From Arthrobacter sp. FW306-2-2C-D06B (GTDB taxonomy: Bacteria > Actinomycetota > Actinomycetes > Actinomycetales > Micrococcaceae), in NCBI RefSeq assembly GCF_021789175.1, contig NZ_CP084560.1:310001-374000 (forward strand): a DNA stretch of 64,000 nucleotides, written 5' to 3'. The notes under the pieces are model-generated. The model saw nothing but the letters and a program-made list of their open reading frames with translations, was not told where the DNA came from and did no database searches. The position numbers and the translations under genes are program-made. Positions 26,280 to 35,590 of this stretch are shown here, piece after piece; position 1 is the stretch's first letter, and each line of letters opens with the position of its first letter.

Positions 26280-27101
26280 TTACTTCCACCATGTGTCGAA
26301 AATCGTGACAGGAACAGTGCGCTTGTGCCGGGTGCGCAGGTACTTCTGTTCGATGGTCTCTGCCACCTCGTCCGAGACTTCCCGGCCTTCGAGGTAGTCG
26401 TCGATCTGGTCGTACTTGATGCCGAGCTCGTCCTCGTCGGTGCGGCCGGGCTTGCCGTCCAGGAGGTCGGCCGTGGGGACCTTGTCCCAAATGCGGGACG
26501 GGGCGCCCAGCTCGGCGAGGAGTGCGCGGTTCTGCCGTTTGTTGAGGCCGAAGAGCGGCAGGATGTCCGCGCCGCCGTCGCCGAATTTGGTGAAGAACCC
26601 GGTGACGGATTCGGCCCCGTGGTCGGTGCCGATCACCAGGTAGTTGTGCTCGCCGGCCAGGGCGTACTGGGCGGTCATGCGGGCCCGGGCCTTCGTGTTG
26701 CCCTTGTGGAAATCCGAGATGCGCGCCCCCGTGGTCTTTTCGAACTCATCCTCGAAACCGTCGACTGCCCGGGAAATGTTGAAAGTCCATTCCGTCTTGG
26801 CCTGGATAAAGTCGAGCGCGGCTTGGGCGTCGTCCTCATCGTGTTGGGTGCCATAGGGGAGCCTGACGGCCACGAAATTCGCCTCGACGCCCTCGGCCTC
26901 AAGCTCTTCGACCGCCAGCTGGGCAAGTCGACCGGCGAGGGAAGAGTCGAGTCCGCCGGAAATACCCAGGACAAAGCCCTTCGTATGCGTGGCCTTGAGG
27001 TATTCCTTCAGGAACGTGACGCGTTTACGGACCTCCCCGGCAGGGTCGATCCGGGGCTGGACGCCCATTTCCGCAATGATCGTGGCCTGGAGTGTGCGCA
27101 T
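26280..27101 (-). CDS. nadE: Ammonia-dependent NAD synthetase
   Basis: A 273-residue enzyme making NAD from deamido-NAD, ATP and ammonia. P-loop SGGLDSS at residues 48-54, [26 protein letters not shown], and [19 protein letters not shown] are diagnostic. The length matches the short NH3-dependent form without a glutaminase domain. Weak ribosome site (GGGG) before ATG 27101. Monocistronic by spacing. Confidence 0.95.
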   Translation of the reverse strand: MRTLQATIIAEMGVQPRIDPAGEVRKRVTFLKEYLKATHTKGFVLGISGGLDSSLAGRLAQLAVEELEAEGVEANFVAVRLPYGTQHDEDDAQAALDFIQAKTEWTFNISRAVDGFEDEFEKTTGARISDFHKGNTKARARMTAQYALAGEHNYLVIGTDHGAESVTGFFTKFGDGGADILPLFGLNKRQNRALLAELGAPSRIWDKVPTADLLDGKPGRTDEDELGIKYDQIDDYLEGREVSDEVAETIEQKYLRTRHKRTVPVTIFDTWWK

Positions 27102-27180
27102 GTCCCCAACACTAGTAACCAGCACTTGAAACACTCAACTGTGTCACTTCCCGTGTTGTGGCCCGGAACGTCTGTCCCCG

Positions 27181-27246
27181 CCCAACTGACTCGCAGTTGT
27201 TGTCGTTATGAGGCTCCAAAACGACAACAAATGCGAGCTAGTTGGG
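27181..27246. repeat. Dispersed 66-bp palindrome, family A, copy 1
   Basis: Begins CCCAACTGACTCGCA, passes GTTGTCGTT, and returns as AACGACAACAAATGCGAG to AGTTGGG. Nearly self-complementary over its whole length. It lies between nadE and a lacI gene, both minus strand. Identical length and very similar arms at 41355 and 44042. Confidence 0.85.
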
Positions 27247-27286
27247 CGGCCCGGGCTGGTTCTGAATGGGCGCGCCCGCGGCCCAT

Positions 27287-28309
27287 TCAGCGCACCGGAG
27301 CGAGCCCCGTCGATGCCCGGACTGTGAGGTGCGTGGGCATGACGGCCAAGCGCCGGCTGGTGCCGCCGTATTGGGGATTCAGCCGGGACAGGAGCATGGA
27401 GACGGCCACGCGCCCGGCTTGTTCAATGGGCGACGCCATGGTGGTCAGCGGAGGGTTGCAGAAATCGGCCCCGAAGATATCGTCGCAACCGACGATGCTC
27501 ATGTCGTCGGGCACCCGGATGCCGCGTTCGCGCAGGCGCTGCAGCATCCCGATGGCCAGCAGGTCATTGAAGACGATGCACGCGGTGGCCCCCGTGTGCA
27601 CCGCCGCGTCCGCTGCGGCCGCGCCGGATGTGGTCTTGGGCGCGAACGGTCCCACGCTGAATGTGGTCAGTTTCCGTTCGGTGGTTTCGTCCTGGAACGC
27701 TTGCCACCGTTTGGCATTGGACCAGGAGGTGGCCGGGCCTCCGACGAAGCAAATCCTTGTGTGCCCCAGCGAGACGAGATGTTCGAGCGCCTGGATGATG
27801 GCCGACGGCGTATCGATCACCACGGTGGGTGCAATTGCCGGAGCCCGGTTGATGGTGACCAAGGGCTGTTGTGCCGCCGCCTCGGCCAGTTGTGCGTCCG
27901 TCAGGCGGGATGCTGCAAGGATGAAACCGTCTGCCGAGCGGCGCATTTTCTGCAGTGCGTCTGCCTCCATCTCCGCTGACTCTTCGGTGTCTACGAGCAG
28001 TTGCGTGTAGCCAGCGGCCTTCAACTGGTGCTGCGCCCCGCGGATGATGTCGAAGTAGAACGGATTGGTGATGTCCGGAACCAGGACGGCAACGGTCTGG
28101 GTGCGTCCGGAGCTGAGCCCCCGGGCCTGGGAACTTGGAATGTAGTTCAATTGCGCGGCCGCTTCTTCGATCCGCTCGCGCGTCACACGGTTCACCCTCC
28201 CGGGATTGCTCAGGGCCCTCGAGACGGTTGACGTTGCCACTCCCGCGAGTTCCGCGACGTCGCGGATTGTGGGCTGCTTGCCCGGTGACTGGAGCTGGAG
28301 TTCTGCCAT
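27287..28309 (-). CDS. LacI-family regulator of the second sugar island
   Basis: A 340-residue repressor with helix-turn-helix TIRDVAELAGVATSTVSRALSNPGRV (residues about 14-39), hinge YIPSSQARGLSSGRT and ligand domain (VLVPDITNPFYFDIIRGA, DDMSIVGCDDI). Divergent from the ABC transporter operon starting at 28494; the 184-bp gap carries a LacI-type palindrome. The effector is probably the transported compound. Confidence 0.9.
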   Translation of the reverse strand: MAELQLQSPGKQPTIRDVAELAGVATSTVSRALSNPGRVNRVTRERIEEAAAQLNYIPSSQARGLSSGRTQTVAVLVPDITNPFYFDIIRGAQHQLKAAGYTQLLVDTEESAEMEADALQKMRRSADGFILAASRLTDAQLAEAAAQQPLVTINRAPAIAPTVVIDTPSAIIQALEHLVSLGHTRICFVGGPATSWSNAKRWQAFQDETTERKLTTFSVGPFAPKTTSGAAAADAAVHTGATACIVFNDLLAIGMLQRLRERGIRVPDDMSIVGCDDIFGADFCNPPLTTMASPIEQAGRVAVSMLLSRLNPQYGGTSRRLAVMPTHLTVRASTGLAPVR

Positions 28310-28388
28310 CGTCTAGGTGTTCCTCATCTGCCGCAGCCTCTCAACAATGAGTGACTTGTCCCACAATTGCAGCACTGATGACAATTTT

Positions 28389-28404
28389 TGGCAATCGCTT
28401 GTCA
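28389..28404. promoter_or_regulatory. Putative LacI-family operator
   Basis: TGGCAATCGCTTGTCA is palindromic except for one position and has the central CG of LacI operators. An extra TGACAA half-site lies just upstream. It is about 90 bp before the binding-protein start and 80 bp before the divergent regulator start. Confidence 0.6.
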
Positions 28405-28493
28405 TCGCTGTTTCCCGTGCCTAGACTCGGAGCAATCACCCGATGTGACGCGCACCACGCCAATGAGGCCATCGGGCTCCAGGGAGGAAAACA

Positions 28494-29849
28494 ATGAAGT
28501 TTGCATCGTCCGCCAAATTTGCCGCTGTTGCCCTAACAGCAGCCCTAGCTTTGACCGCCTGCGGAGGCGGCAGCACCAGCTCCGGGGGGAGCACCGGACC
28601 CGTTGACGGAAAGGGCAAGAAGTTGAGCGTCCTGGTCAACTCCAGCGCCGCCTATCCCGCCCAGCAGAAGCAATGGTTCACCGACATTGCGGCCAAGTTC
28701 AAGGCGCAGACCGGTGCCGACATCCAATTCGAAACCTTCGCTTCGGCCAACGATGAACTGACCCGCATCCAGACGTCCGTCGTCTCCGGACAGGGACCCG
28801 ACGTCTACAGCCTCGGTACCACCTTCACGCCCACCGCGTATGCAACCAAGGCGTTCGTGACGTTGTCCGACGACGACTGGAAAAAAGTAGGCGGGAAAGA
28901 CAAGTTCAACCAGGCTGCCCTTGGAATTTCCGGCCCGGACGCCCAGCACCAAGCGGGCATTCCCTTTGTCAGCCGGCCGTTCGTGATGGCCTACAACAAG
29001 GACATCCTGAAAGCGGCCGGGATCGACAAGCCCGCCACCAGCTGGGACGAGCTTGCAACACAGGCCAAGAAGATGACCGATCCGTCCACGGGCACCTTCG
29101 GCCTCGCCACGGGCTACAAGGACAGCTTTGACCCCTGGAAGTTCATCTGGGCCATGTCAGTCCAGGCAGGAAACCCGCTCGTGGACGGCAAAACGCTCAA
29201 GCTTGACGACCCGGCCGTCAAGAAAGCCTATGAAACCTACTTCGGCTGGCTTACCAAGGACAAGGTAGTCGATCCGGCTTCCATCGGGTGGAGCAACAGC
29301 AATGCCGTTGCCGCCTTTGCCTCGGGCAAGGCTGGATACCTCATGATGACGACATCGAGTTCCCTCCCGACTCTCGACAAGTCGGCTGTCGCGGGAAAGT
29401 ACGCCTACACGGCCATGCCGACGACGGCCCCGGGCCAGTCGTCTCCGCAGGGCGATGCCGCGAATGCGGCCAGCATCCTGTCCGGTGACAACGTGGTTGT
29501 TGCCGACTACTCGAAGCAGAAGGACCTTGCCTTCGCTTACGTCAACCTGATCACGTCCAAGGACGAGCAGTTGAACTACCAGAAGATCTTCGGAGACCTG
29601 CCGGCCAACGCCGAAGCCCTGAAGGCTTTGAACAACCCTGTCCTCCAACCGGTTGCCGACACCGCGGCGAAGTCCAAGGCCACGCCGTTCACCGGAGCTT
29701 GGGGCGACATCCAGCTCGCTCTCCTCAACGTAGTGGTCCAGTCGATCCCCGATCTCTCCAAGGGTTCCGTGGACGACTCCAGCCTCCAGGCGCGCCTCAA
29801 GGACGCACAATCCAAGGGCCAGGCCTCACTTGACCGGGCATCGAAGTAA
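28494..29849 (+). CDS. Sugar ABC transporter substrate-binding lipoprotein
   Basis: A 451-residue family 1 solute-binding protein with a signal peptide ending at lipobox LTAC (Cys23) and a Gly/Ser linker. Body motifs include FVSRPFVMAYNKDILKAAGIDKPATSWDEL. The ribosome site is GGGAGGAAAACA. First gene of a six-gene operon with two permeases, two sugar-isomerase-like enzymes and an oxidoreductase, so the ligand is likely a sugar derivative, glycoside or polyol. Confidence 0.9.
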   Translation: MKFASSAKFAAVALTAALALTACGGGSTSSGGSTGPVDGKGKKLSVLVNSSAAYPAQQKQWFTDIAAKFKAQTGADIQFETFASANDELTRIQTSVVSGQGPDVYSLGTTFTPTAYATKAFVTLSDDDWKKVGGKDKFNQAALGISGPDAQHQAGIPFVSRPFVMAYNKDILKAAGIDKPATSWDELATQAKKMTDPSTGTFGLATGYKDSFDPWKFIWAMSVQAGNPLVDGKTLKLDDPAVKKAYETYFGWLTKDKVVDPASIGWSNSNAVAAFASGKAGYLMMTTSSSLPTLDKSAVAGKYAYTAMPTTAPGQSSPQGDAANAASILSGDNVVVADYSKQKDLAFAYVNLITSKDEQLNYQKIFGDLPANAEALKALNNPVLQPVADTAAKSKATPFTGAWGDIQLALLNVVVQSIPDLSKGSVDDSSLQARLKDAQSKGQASLDRASK

Positions 29850-29861
29850 GTAGGAACTGAC

Positions 29862-30857
29862 ATGTCCACCGATTCATTGACTGCGGGGAAGTCCGCGCGC
29901 CGCAAATCGTCACGCGCCGCAAAGCCGGACCCGCAGTCGCCGGACAACGCGCCCCTGCGCCGCAAGGGGCTGAGCGAACGTAACCGCCCGTTGTGGATGC
30001 TGATTCCAGGCGGCCTGCTGATGGTGATCATCATCGTGGTGCCGCTCCTCCTCGGCATCTTCATGTCGGGGCTGGACCTGGACCAGTATTCGCTGCGCCA
30101 GTGGGTCAGCGCTCCGTTCATCGGAGTCCAGAACTTCGTCGAAGCGCTGACCGCATCGCCTTTGCTGCACGCCATCTGGCTCAGCGTCAGCTACTCCTTG
30201 CTCGCCATGGTGGTCACTATCCCGCTCGGCATCGCCGGCGCCGTCGCGACCCAGAACGCGTTCAAGGGCCGGGCCGTGATCCGTTCCATCTTCCTGGTCC
30301 CCTACGTCCTTCCCTCCTTCGTGGTGGCCACCGTGTGGCGGACGATGTTCCAGCCGGGCAGCGTGATCGATTCGGCGCTGCATTCGGTAGGCATCGACCC
30401 CGGACTGTGGCTCAACGGTCCCCAGTCTTATTGGACCTTGATCCTGGTCCAGATCTGGGCGTCGTGGCCGTTCGTCTACCTGCTGGCATTGTCCGGGCTC
30501 CAGTCCGTGGACCATGAGGTCCACGAGGCATCGGCCCTTGACGGTGCGCTGTGGTGGAACAAACTCCGCTACGTGGTCTTCCCGTACCTGAAGGGCCCGC
30601 TCTCCTTGGCGTTCCTGATCGGCATGCTGCACCACATCAACAACTTCACCTTGCCATTCGTCCTGTTCGGGGTACCTGCTCCGTCCGATGTGGAGCTGCT
30701 CCCGATCCTCACCTACGTCACGAGCTTCCAGAGCTTCAGGTTCGGGCTCAGCGCAGCCATGGCCTTCATTTCGCTGATCCTGATCGCGATCCCCTTGTTC
30801 GTCTATCTGCGGGCCGTCAAACTCGACGACGCCGAAACTCCCGGAGGCAAAAAGTGA
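29862..30857 (+). CDS. Sugar ABC transporter permease 1
   Basis: A 331-residue permease. A basic, cytoplasmic N-terminus of about 42 residues precedes six membrane segments beginning LWMLIPGGLLMVIIIVVPLLLGIF. The EAA loop is VHEASALDGALWWNKLRYVVFPYL. It starts 12 bp after the lipoprotein stop and overlaps the next permease (GTGA). Confidence 0.9.
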   Translation: MSTDSLTAGKSARRKSSRAAKPDPQSPDNAPLRRKGLSERNRPLWMLIPGGLLMVIIIVVPLLLGIFMSGLDLDQYSLRQWVSAPFIGVQNFVEALTASPLLHAIWLSVSYSLLAMVVTIPLGIAGAVATQNAFKGRAVIRSIFLVPYVLPSFVVATVWRTMFQPGSVIDSALHSVGIDPGLWLNGPQSYWTLILVQIWASWPFVYLLALSGLQSVDHEVHEASALDGALWWNKLRYVVFPYLKGPLSLAFLIGMLHHINNFTLPFVLFGVPAPSDVELLPILTYVTSFQSFRFGLSAAMAFISLILIAIPLFVYLRAVKLDDAETPGGKK

Positions 30858-31774
30858 GCACCGCAACTACCGCCGTCGGACGCCAATCGAGCGAAGACTT
30901 CCGCCCGGGCTCCAAACGCCAGCACGAAGTCACCAAACTCTTGCCAGGGCCCATGCTCGCCGTCATCCTGACACTGTTGTGTGCCCTGGTGCTGATTCCG
31001 GTGGCGTACATCTTCCTCGCGTCCGTGAACTCGGACATCGGGGTGGCCAGGGGCGAGTTCTTCCCGTCCAGCTTCTCCTTTGAGAACTACTCCACGATCT
31101 GGACGAGCGTTGGACTGGCCACGGGCTTGGCGAACAGCGTGCTCGTGGCAGGTTCCACCGCGGTGGTCTCCGCGCTGATGTCGATCGCCACCGCCTATGT
31201 CCTGGTGCGCTACCAGTTCCGCGGCCGTTTGACGATCCTTCGCGGGCTCCTCGGACTCCAGTCGGTTCCGGGCACCCTCATGGTGCTTCCGGTCTTCGTG
31301 CTGTTCTCTTCGTCCGCCACCTACCTGGGCATCCAGGTCATCGGCACGCAGTGGGGCTTGTTCATCACCTATCTGACGTTCGCGATGCCGTTCTCCACCT
31401 GGGTGATGGTCACCTATCTGCGCGGCCTGCCGCGCGAACTCGAAGAGGCGGCAAGGATCGACGGCGCCAGCAACCTGGGCGTGCTGGTGCGGATCATCCT
31501 CCCGCTGAGCTGGCCCGGCGTCGTCGTTTCCGGTATTTTCGCCTTCCTGCTCGGCTGGAACGACGTCCTGTTCGCCTCTGTCATGACGCGGCCAGAAAGC
31601 CAGACGGCCGCCGTCGCGCTCCAGGTTTTCGGCGCATCGCAAGAAGGCGGCGCGATTCCCTACTACGGCCAAATGATGGCGGCTTCCCTTGTGTGCGCCG
31701 CCCCGGTGGTCATCCTGTACCTGATTTTCCAGCGTTACCTAGTGGGCGGCCTGACCGCCGGAGGAGTCAAGTAA
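30854..31774 (+). CDS. Sugar ABC transporter permease 2
   Basis: A 306-residue MalG-type permease. The GTG start is fixed by the GTGA overlap with permease 1. Six membrane segments; EAA loop ELEEAARIDGASNLGVLVRIILPL; typical ending FQRYLVGGLTAGGVK. No ATPase gene follows, so a shared ATPase is assumed. Confidence 0.9.
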   Translation: MSTATTAVGRQSSEDFRPGSKRQHEVTKLLPGPMLAVILTLLCALVLIPVAYIFLASVNSDIGVARGEFFPSSFSFENYSTIWTSVGLATGLANSVLVAGSTAVVSALMSIATAYVLVRYQFRGRLTILRGLLGLQSVPGTLMVLPVFVLFSSSATYLGIQVIGTQWGLFITYLTFAMPFSTWVMVTYLRGLPRELEEAARIDGASNLGVLVRIILPLSWPGVVVSGIFAFLLGWNDVLFASVMTRPESQTAAVALQVFGASQEGGAIPYYGQMMAASLVCAAPVVILYLIFQRYLVGGLTAGGVK

Positions 31775-31776
31775 CT

Positions 31777-32622
31777 ATGAGCACGCCAGCTGTTGAATGG
31801 GAGCTCTCGGGCTTCGGCGACGAGATCGACGACGACCCCAAGATCCAGATTGCCGTGATGCAGGCATTGGGAGCCAACCACATTGAGGTCCGCAGCGCCT
31901 GGGGCACCAACATCGTGGATCTGGATGATGCGCAGCTCCGTGAACTGAAGTCCTTGCTGGATGCCGCGGACATGAAGGTTTCCGCGATCGCCTCGCCGAT
32001 CGGGAAAGTGGACGTTTCCCTTCCCATGGAGCATGAGGTGGAACGGCTTCGCCGGGCAGTCAACGCCGCGCAGGTCCTGGGATCGCGCTACATCCGAATC
32101 TTCTCCTTTTACTACGGTGAGGACGTAGCGGTAGAGAGCATCCGGGATGCGGTCATCGAACGCATGCGTGCGCTCGCGGACGTGGCGGAAGAGTCCGGCG
32201 TCGTCCTTTTGCACGAAAACGAGAAGGACATCTATGGTGACATCCCCGAACGGGTCCTGGACATCATCGAAACCGTGGCCTCTCCCGCACTCAAAGTTGC
32301 TTGGGACGCGGCCAACTTCGTCCAGGTGGGCGTCAAGCCTTTTGACGACGGCTACGCCAAGCTCCGCCCGCACCTTGAATACCTGCAGGTGAAGGATGCC
32401 TTGTTCTCGAACGCCACCGTGGTCCCGGCGGGTGAGGGCGACGGCGATGTCCTCCGCACGGTTGAGGCCCTGAAGGCCGACGGGTACACAGGCTTCGCCA
32501 GCCTCGAGCCACACTTGGCAGGCGCCCATGGACTGGGCGGCTTCTCCGGCCCGACGGCGTTCGGGATTGCAGCGAGGGCATTCGCGAAAGTCCTCCATGA
32601 AGCAGGAGTGGAGACGAAGTGA
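31777..32622 (+). CDS. Sugar phosphate isomerase/epimerase family TIM-barrel protein (1)
   Basis: A 281-residue xylose-isomerase-like TIM barrel (AP-endonuclease 2 superfamily). Metal-ligand candidates are in LLHENEKDIYGD, VAWDAANFVQVG, LQVKDALF and the C-terminal FASLEPHLAG. It begins 2 bp after the permease stop and overlaps the next gene by GTGA. Members of this fold act as isomerases, epimerases or, in 3-keto-glycoside pathways, as lyases or hydrolases. The true reaction is not known. Confidence 0.85.
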   Translation: MSTPAVEWELSGFGDEIDDDPKIQIAVMQALGANHIEVRSAWGTNIVDLDDAQLRELKSLLDAADMKVSAIASPIGKVDVSLPMEHEVERLRRAVNAAQVLGSRYIRIFSFYYGEDVAVESIRDAVIERMRALADVAEESGVVLLHENEKDIYGDIPERVLDIIETVASPALKVAWDAANFVQVGVKPFDDGYAKLRPHLEYLQVKDALFSNATVVPAGEGDGDVLRTVEALKADGYTGFASLEPHLAGAHGLGGFSGPTAFGIAARAFAKVLHEAGVETK

Positions 32623-33833
32623 GTGAAGTCCCAAATGCTCCAGGCGCTCCCGCGGAGATCCGGGCCGCAATCGTAGGGTGCGGAGTCATCGGACGCACCC
32701 ACTCAGCGGCGGTCCGCGAGTTCCCGGAGATCGTCATCACGGCGCTGGTGGATGTGGTTCCCGAGGCTTCGGAGGCGCTTGCCGCCAAGGTCGAAGCCCA
32801 GGGCGACCCGAAGCCGGCAGTCTTCCTGACGCTGGCCGAGGCGCTCGCCGCCGCACCGGTTGACCTGGTCATCATCTCGACGCCGAGCGGGCTCCACATC
32901 CAACTGGCGCTGGAAGCGCTCGACGCCGGCAAGCACGTCGTGATCGAAAAGCCCCTTGACGTTGACTTGAGCCAGGCGGACGAGATCCTGGCTGCGGCCG
33001 AGGCTGCCGAGGCCAAGGGCCTGGTGGCCACGGTGATCAGCCAGCACCGCTTCGATCCCGCCAGCCGGGTGGTGGACGAGGCCCGTCGCGCCGGACGCTT
33101 CGGCACGCTTACCTCCGCCGTCGCCTCCGTCAGCTGGTGGCGAAGCCAGGGCTACTACGATTCGGGCGCGTGGCGTGGAACCTGGGCCATGGATGGCGGC
33201 GGCGCCATCATGAACCAGGGCGTACACACCGTTGACCTGCTTTTGTGGTTCCTCGGCCGACCCCTTGAGATCAGCGCCAAAACGGCGCTTCTCGCCCACG
33301 AAGGCGTTGAGGTGGAGGACACCGCCGTGGCTACCGTTACCTTCGAGTCCGGTGCCCTTGCCGTGTTGCACGCGACGACGGCGGCGTACCCCGGCTTGAC
33401 CGTCCGCCTCCAGGTAATGGGCAGCAAGGGTTCCGCAGTGATCGACAACGACGACCTCGCGTACTTCCACGCGGCCGACGCCGCCGATCCTTCGGAAAGC
33501 AGTGCCATGGGCATTCTCGGCGGCGGGAACCAAGCCGCCGTCGAGCTCGCAAAATACCCGGACGACACCGTCGAAGCACTGGATCCCACGGTGTACCCGG
33601 CCGGACATGTCCGGCAGTATCGCGACATCATCGCGGCGATCCGGGAAGGCCGCCCCGCGGGCGTTACCGTCCGGGACGCCGTGACCGCCCTTGCCACTGT
33701 GCGGGCCTTGTATGTCTCGGCCACCCTGGGCCAGCCCGTGCTGATCGCTGACGTGATAGCCGGCAAGTACAACAATGTGGAGGTCCGCACCGGCAGCGCC
33801 GGCGCTGCCCACCGGCAGGGGGTATCGGCGTGA
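32619..33833 (+). CDS. Gfo/Idh/MocA family oxidoreductase
   Basis: A 404-residue NAD(P)-dependent sugar or polyol dehydrogenase. Rossmann motif AAIVGCGVIGRTHSAAV near residue 15; EKPLDVDLSQADEI with the conserved Lys; GGGAIMNQGVHTVDLLLWF with the catalytic His, where an Asn stands at the position that is Asp in inositol dehydrogenases, a variant seen in other subgroups. GTGA overlaps on both sides couple it to the two TIM-barrel genes. Probably oxidises the imported substrate or the glycosidic sugar. Confidence 0.9.
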   Translation: MSEVPNAPGAPAEIRAAIVGCGVIGRTHSAAVREFPEIVITALVDVVPEASEALAAKVEAQGDPKPAVFLTLAEALAAAPVDLVIISTPSGLHIQLALEALDAGKHVVIEKPLDVDLSQADEILAAAEAAEAKGLVATVISQHRFDPASRVVDEARRAGRFGTLTSAVASVSWWRSQGYYDSGAWRGTWAMDGGGAIMNQGVHTVDLLLWFLGRPLEISAKTALLAHEGVEVEDTAVATVTFESGALAVLHATTAAYPGLTVRLQVMGSKGSAVIDNDDLAYFHAADAADPSESSAMGILGGGNQAAVELAKYPDDTVEALDPTVYPAGHVRQYRDIIAAIREGRPAGVTVRDAVTALATVRALYVSATLGQPVLIADVIAGKYNNVEVRTGSAGAAHRQGVSA

Positions 33834-34741
33834 AGTTCTCCGTCTTCACCGCATCCACACCCGAATGGTCGCCGCAGGAAGCCGCCACCAAGCTTGCCGC
33901 CCAGGGGTGGGACGGCATCGAATGGCGCGTCACGGACCAGACAGAGGCAGCAGAACCAGGCTTCTGGGCCGGGAACCGTGCCACCTGGCCCATGACGGGC
34001 CTGGAGGATTCGATTCCGGAGATTGCCCGCCTCACCGCTGACGCAGGGCTGGAATTCTCCGGCCTCGGCGGCTACGCACGCTGCGACAACCACGACGACG
34101 TCGATCGTGTCCTCGCCGCGACCGCAGCCTTGGGTGCCAAGCAGGTCCGCGTGAACGTGCTGCCGCTGGGCAACTCGAATATGGGCGGCCCGGAACCCAC
34201 CGGCCTGCCCTACCCGGAACTCTTTGCCGCCACCCGGGAACACTACGAGTGGGTTGCTTCCCGCGCCGCACACCATGGCGTGAAAGCCCTCGTGGAACTG
34301 CACCATGGAACAGTGACTGCGTCGGCCTCGTCGGCCCGTCGATTGCTGGAAGGGCTGGATCCGCAGCATGTCGGCGTTATCCATGACCTCGGCAATCTAT
34401 TGATCGAGGGCTGGGAATCACCGTTGCCCGCCCTCCAGCTCTTGGGCCCCTATTTGGCGCATGTCCATGTGAAGAACGCCCGCTGGGTCCGCACCGACTC
34501 GAAAGACGAAGCGGGTGCGGCCGTGTGGGTCAACGAATGGGCTCCCTTGGCCGAAGGCCAAGCAAGCGTCCTCGCCTACTTCCGCGCGCTCGCAGATGTC
34601 GGCTACGACTCCTGGGTCACGCTGGAGGACTTTTCCACCGAGCTTCCGCTGGAGGAACGGACCGCGTCGAACCTGGCGTTCGTCCGCAAGGCAGCCGCGT
34701 TGGCAGGGTACGACGTCGCCGCTTCAGCTCCGGCATCCTGA
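33830..34741 (+). CDS. Sugar phosphate isomerase/epimerase family TIM-barrel protein (2)
   Basis: A 303-residue xylose-isomerase-like TIM barrel, only distantly similar to the one two genes upstream. Likely metal ligands are in ALVELHHGT, VGVIHDLGNLLIEG, LAHVHVKNARW and WVTLEDFST. GTG start in a GTGA overlap. Last gene of the operon before a strong terminator. A pair of such barrels around one Gfo/Idh/MocA enzyme resembles operons for levoglucosan and 3-keto-glycoside breakdown. Confidence 0.85.
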   Translation: MKFSVFTASTPEWSPQEAATKLAAQGWDGIEWRVTDQTEAAEPGFWAGNRATWPMTGLEDSIPEIARLTADAGLEFSGLGGYARCDNHDDVDRVLAATAALGAKQVRVNVLPLGNSNMGGPEPTGLPYPELFAATREHYEWVASRAAHHGVKALVELHHGTVTASASSARRLLEGLDPQHVGVIHDLGNLLIEGWESPLPALQLLGPYLAHVHVKNARWVRTDSKDEAGAAVWVNEWAPLAEGQASVLAYFRALADVGYDSWVTLEDFSTELPLEERTASNLAFVRKAAALAGYDVAASAPAS

Positions 34742-34765
34742 CGGGTCGGCTCTCTTCGACGCTTG

Positions 34766-34812
34766 AACACAGCAGCCGCTTGCCTTCCGAGGCAAGCGGC
34801 TGCTGTGTTGTT
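34766..34812. terminator. Strong bidirectional terminator
   Basis: A 19-bp perfect stem: AACACAGCAGCCGCTTGCC at 34766-34784 pairs with the segment 34791-34809, around a 6-nt loop, followed by GTTT. It separates the convergent sugar operon and the F420-type reductase gene. Confidence 0.9.
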
Positions 34813-34821
34813 TGGAGATCC

Positions 34822-35463
34822 TCAGATGGTGCGCGTTGCCTTCGCCAGGTTGTCCTTGAGCTCGGCGGCGTTCTGCCGAACCACGTAGGCCGGGCGGTCA
34901 CGCTCCACGCGCCAGCTCTCATCGAGCGGTCCGATGTTGACAGTGTCGAAGCCGAACTCGTCGTAGAGGTTCGCCACGAGTTCGGCGGCCTCGGGGTAGT
35001 CGCTGGCGGTGGCCAGTGCGCGGCGGTTTTCTGTTCCCGCCGGGGTGCCGTCGGTGCCGATCTCCCTCGCCATGATGTGGTTGAAACCCTTGGCCACCTT
35101 GGACGTGGGGAGGTGTTTCTGCAACAGGCCCGACGTGGTGGCCTCGCCCTTGTCCAGCTCGGGGATGCGGCCGTCCCGCTCCCAGTAATAGTTGTTCGTG
35201 TCGATCACAATCTTGCCGGCGAGCGGCTCCACGGGAATGTCCTGGTAGCTCCTCAGGGGAACGGTCACGACGGCGAAATCGCCTGCCGCCGCTGCCTCGG
35301 CCGGTGTTGCGGCCCGGGAATGTGTGCCAAGCTCCGCCACCAGTTCCGCCAGCGTTTCCGGGCCCCGCGAGTTGCTGATCACTACGTCATAGCCAAGCTC
35401 AACTGCTTTGCGAGCGACTTGGCTGCCAATGTGTCCTGCACCGATGATTCCGATTGTTGTCAT
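34822..35463 (-). CDS. NADPH-dependent F420 reductase-like oxidoreductase
   Basis: A 213-residue single-domain Rossmann protein of the F420-dependent NADP reductase family. IGIIGAGHIGSQVARKAVELGYDVVISNSRGPETL binds NADP (SNSR with Arg for the phosphate). IDTNNYYWERDGRIPEL and VAKGFNHI follow. Whether F420 is the partner is not shown; many homologues act without it. Monocistronic, with an A/T-poor upstream region shared with pyrE. Confidence 0.82.
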   Translation of the reverse strand: MTTIGIIGAGHIGSQVARKAVELGYDVVISNSRGPETLAELVAELGTHSRAATPAEAAAAGDFAVVTVPLRSYQDIPVEPLAGKIVIDTNNYYWERDGRIPELDKGEATTSGLLQKHLPTSKVAKGFNHIMAREIGTDGTPAGTENRRALATASDYPEAAELVANLYDEFGFDTVNIGPLDESWRVERDRPAYVVRQNAAELKDNLAKATRTI

Positions 35464-35590
35464 ACGTGCGGGAACACCGTCCCCCTGGCAGATATTTCAA
35501 AGGTTACGGCGAGTGACGTGCGCGCACCGTGAACTTTCCATGACGCCGGCCATTCTCTTGCCTCCAACGGCTTTACGTAGAATGGGCACC

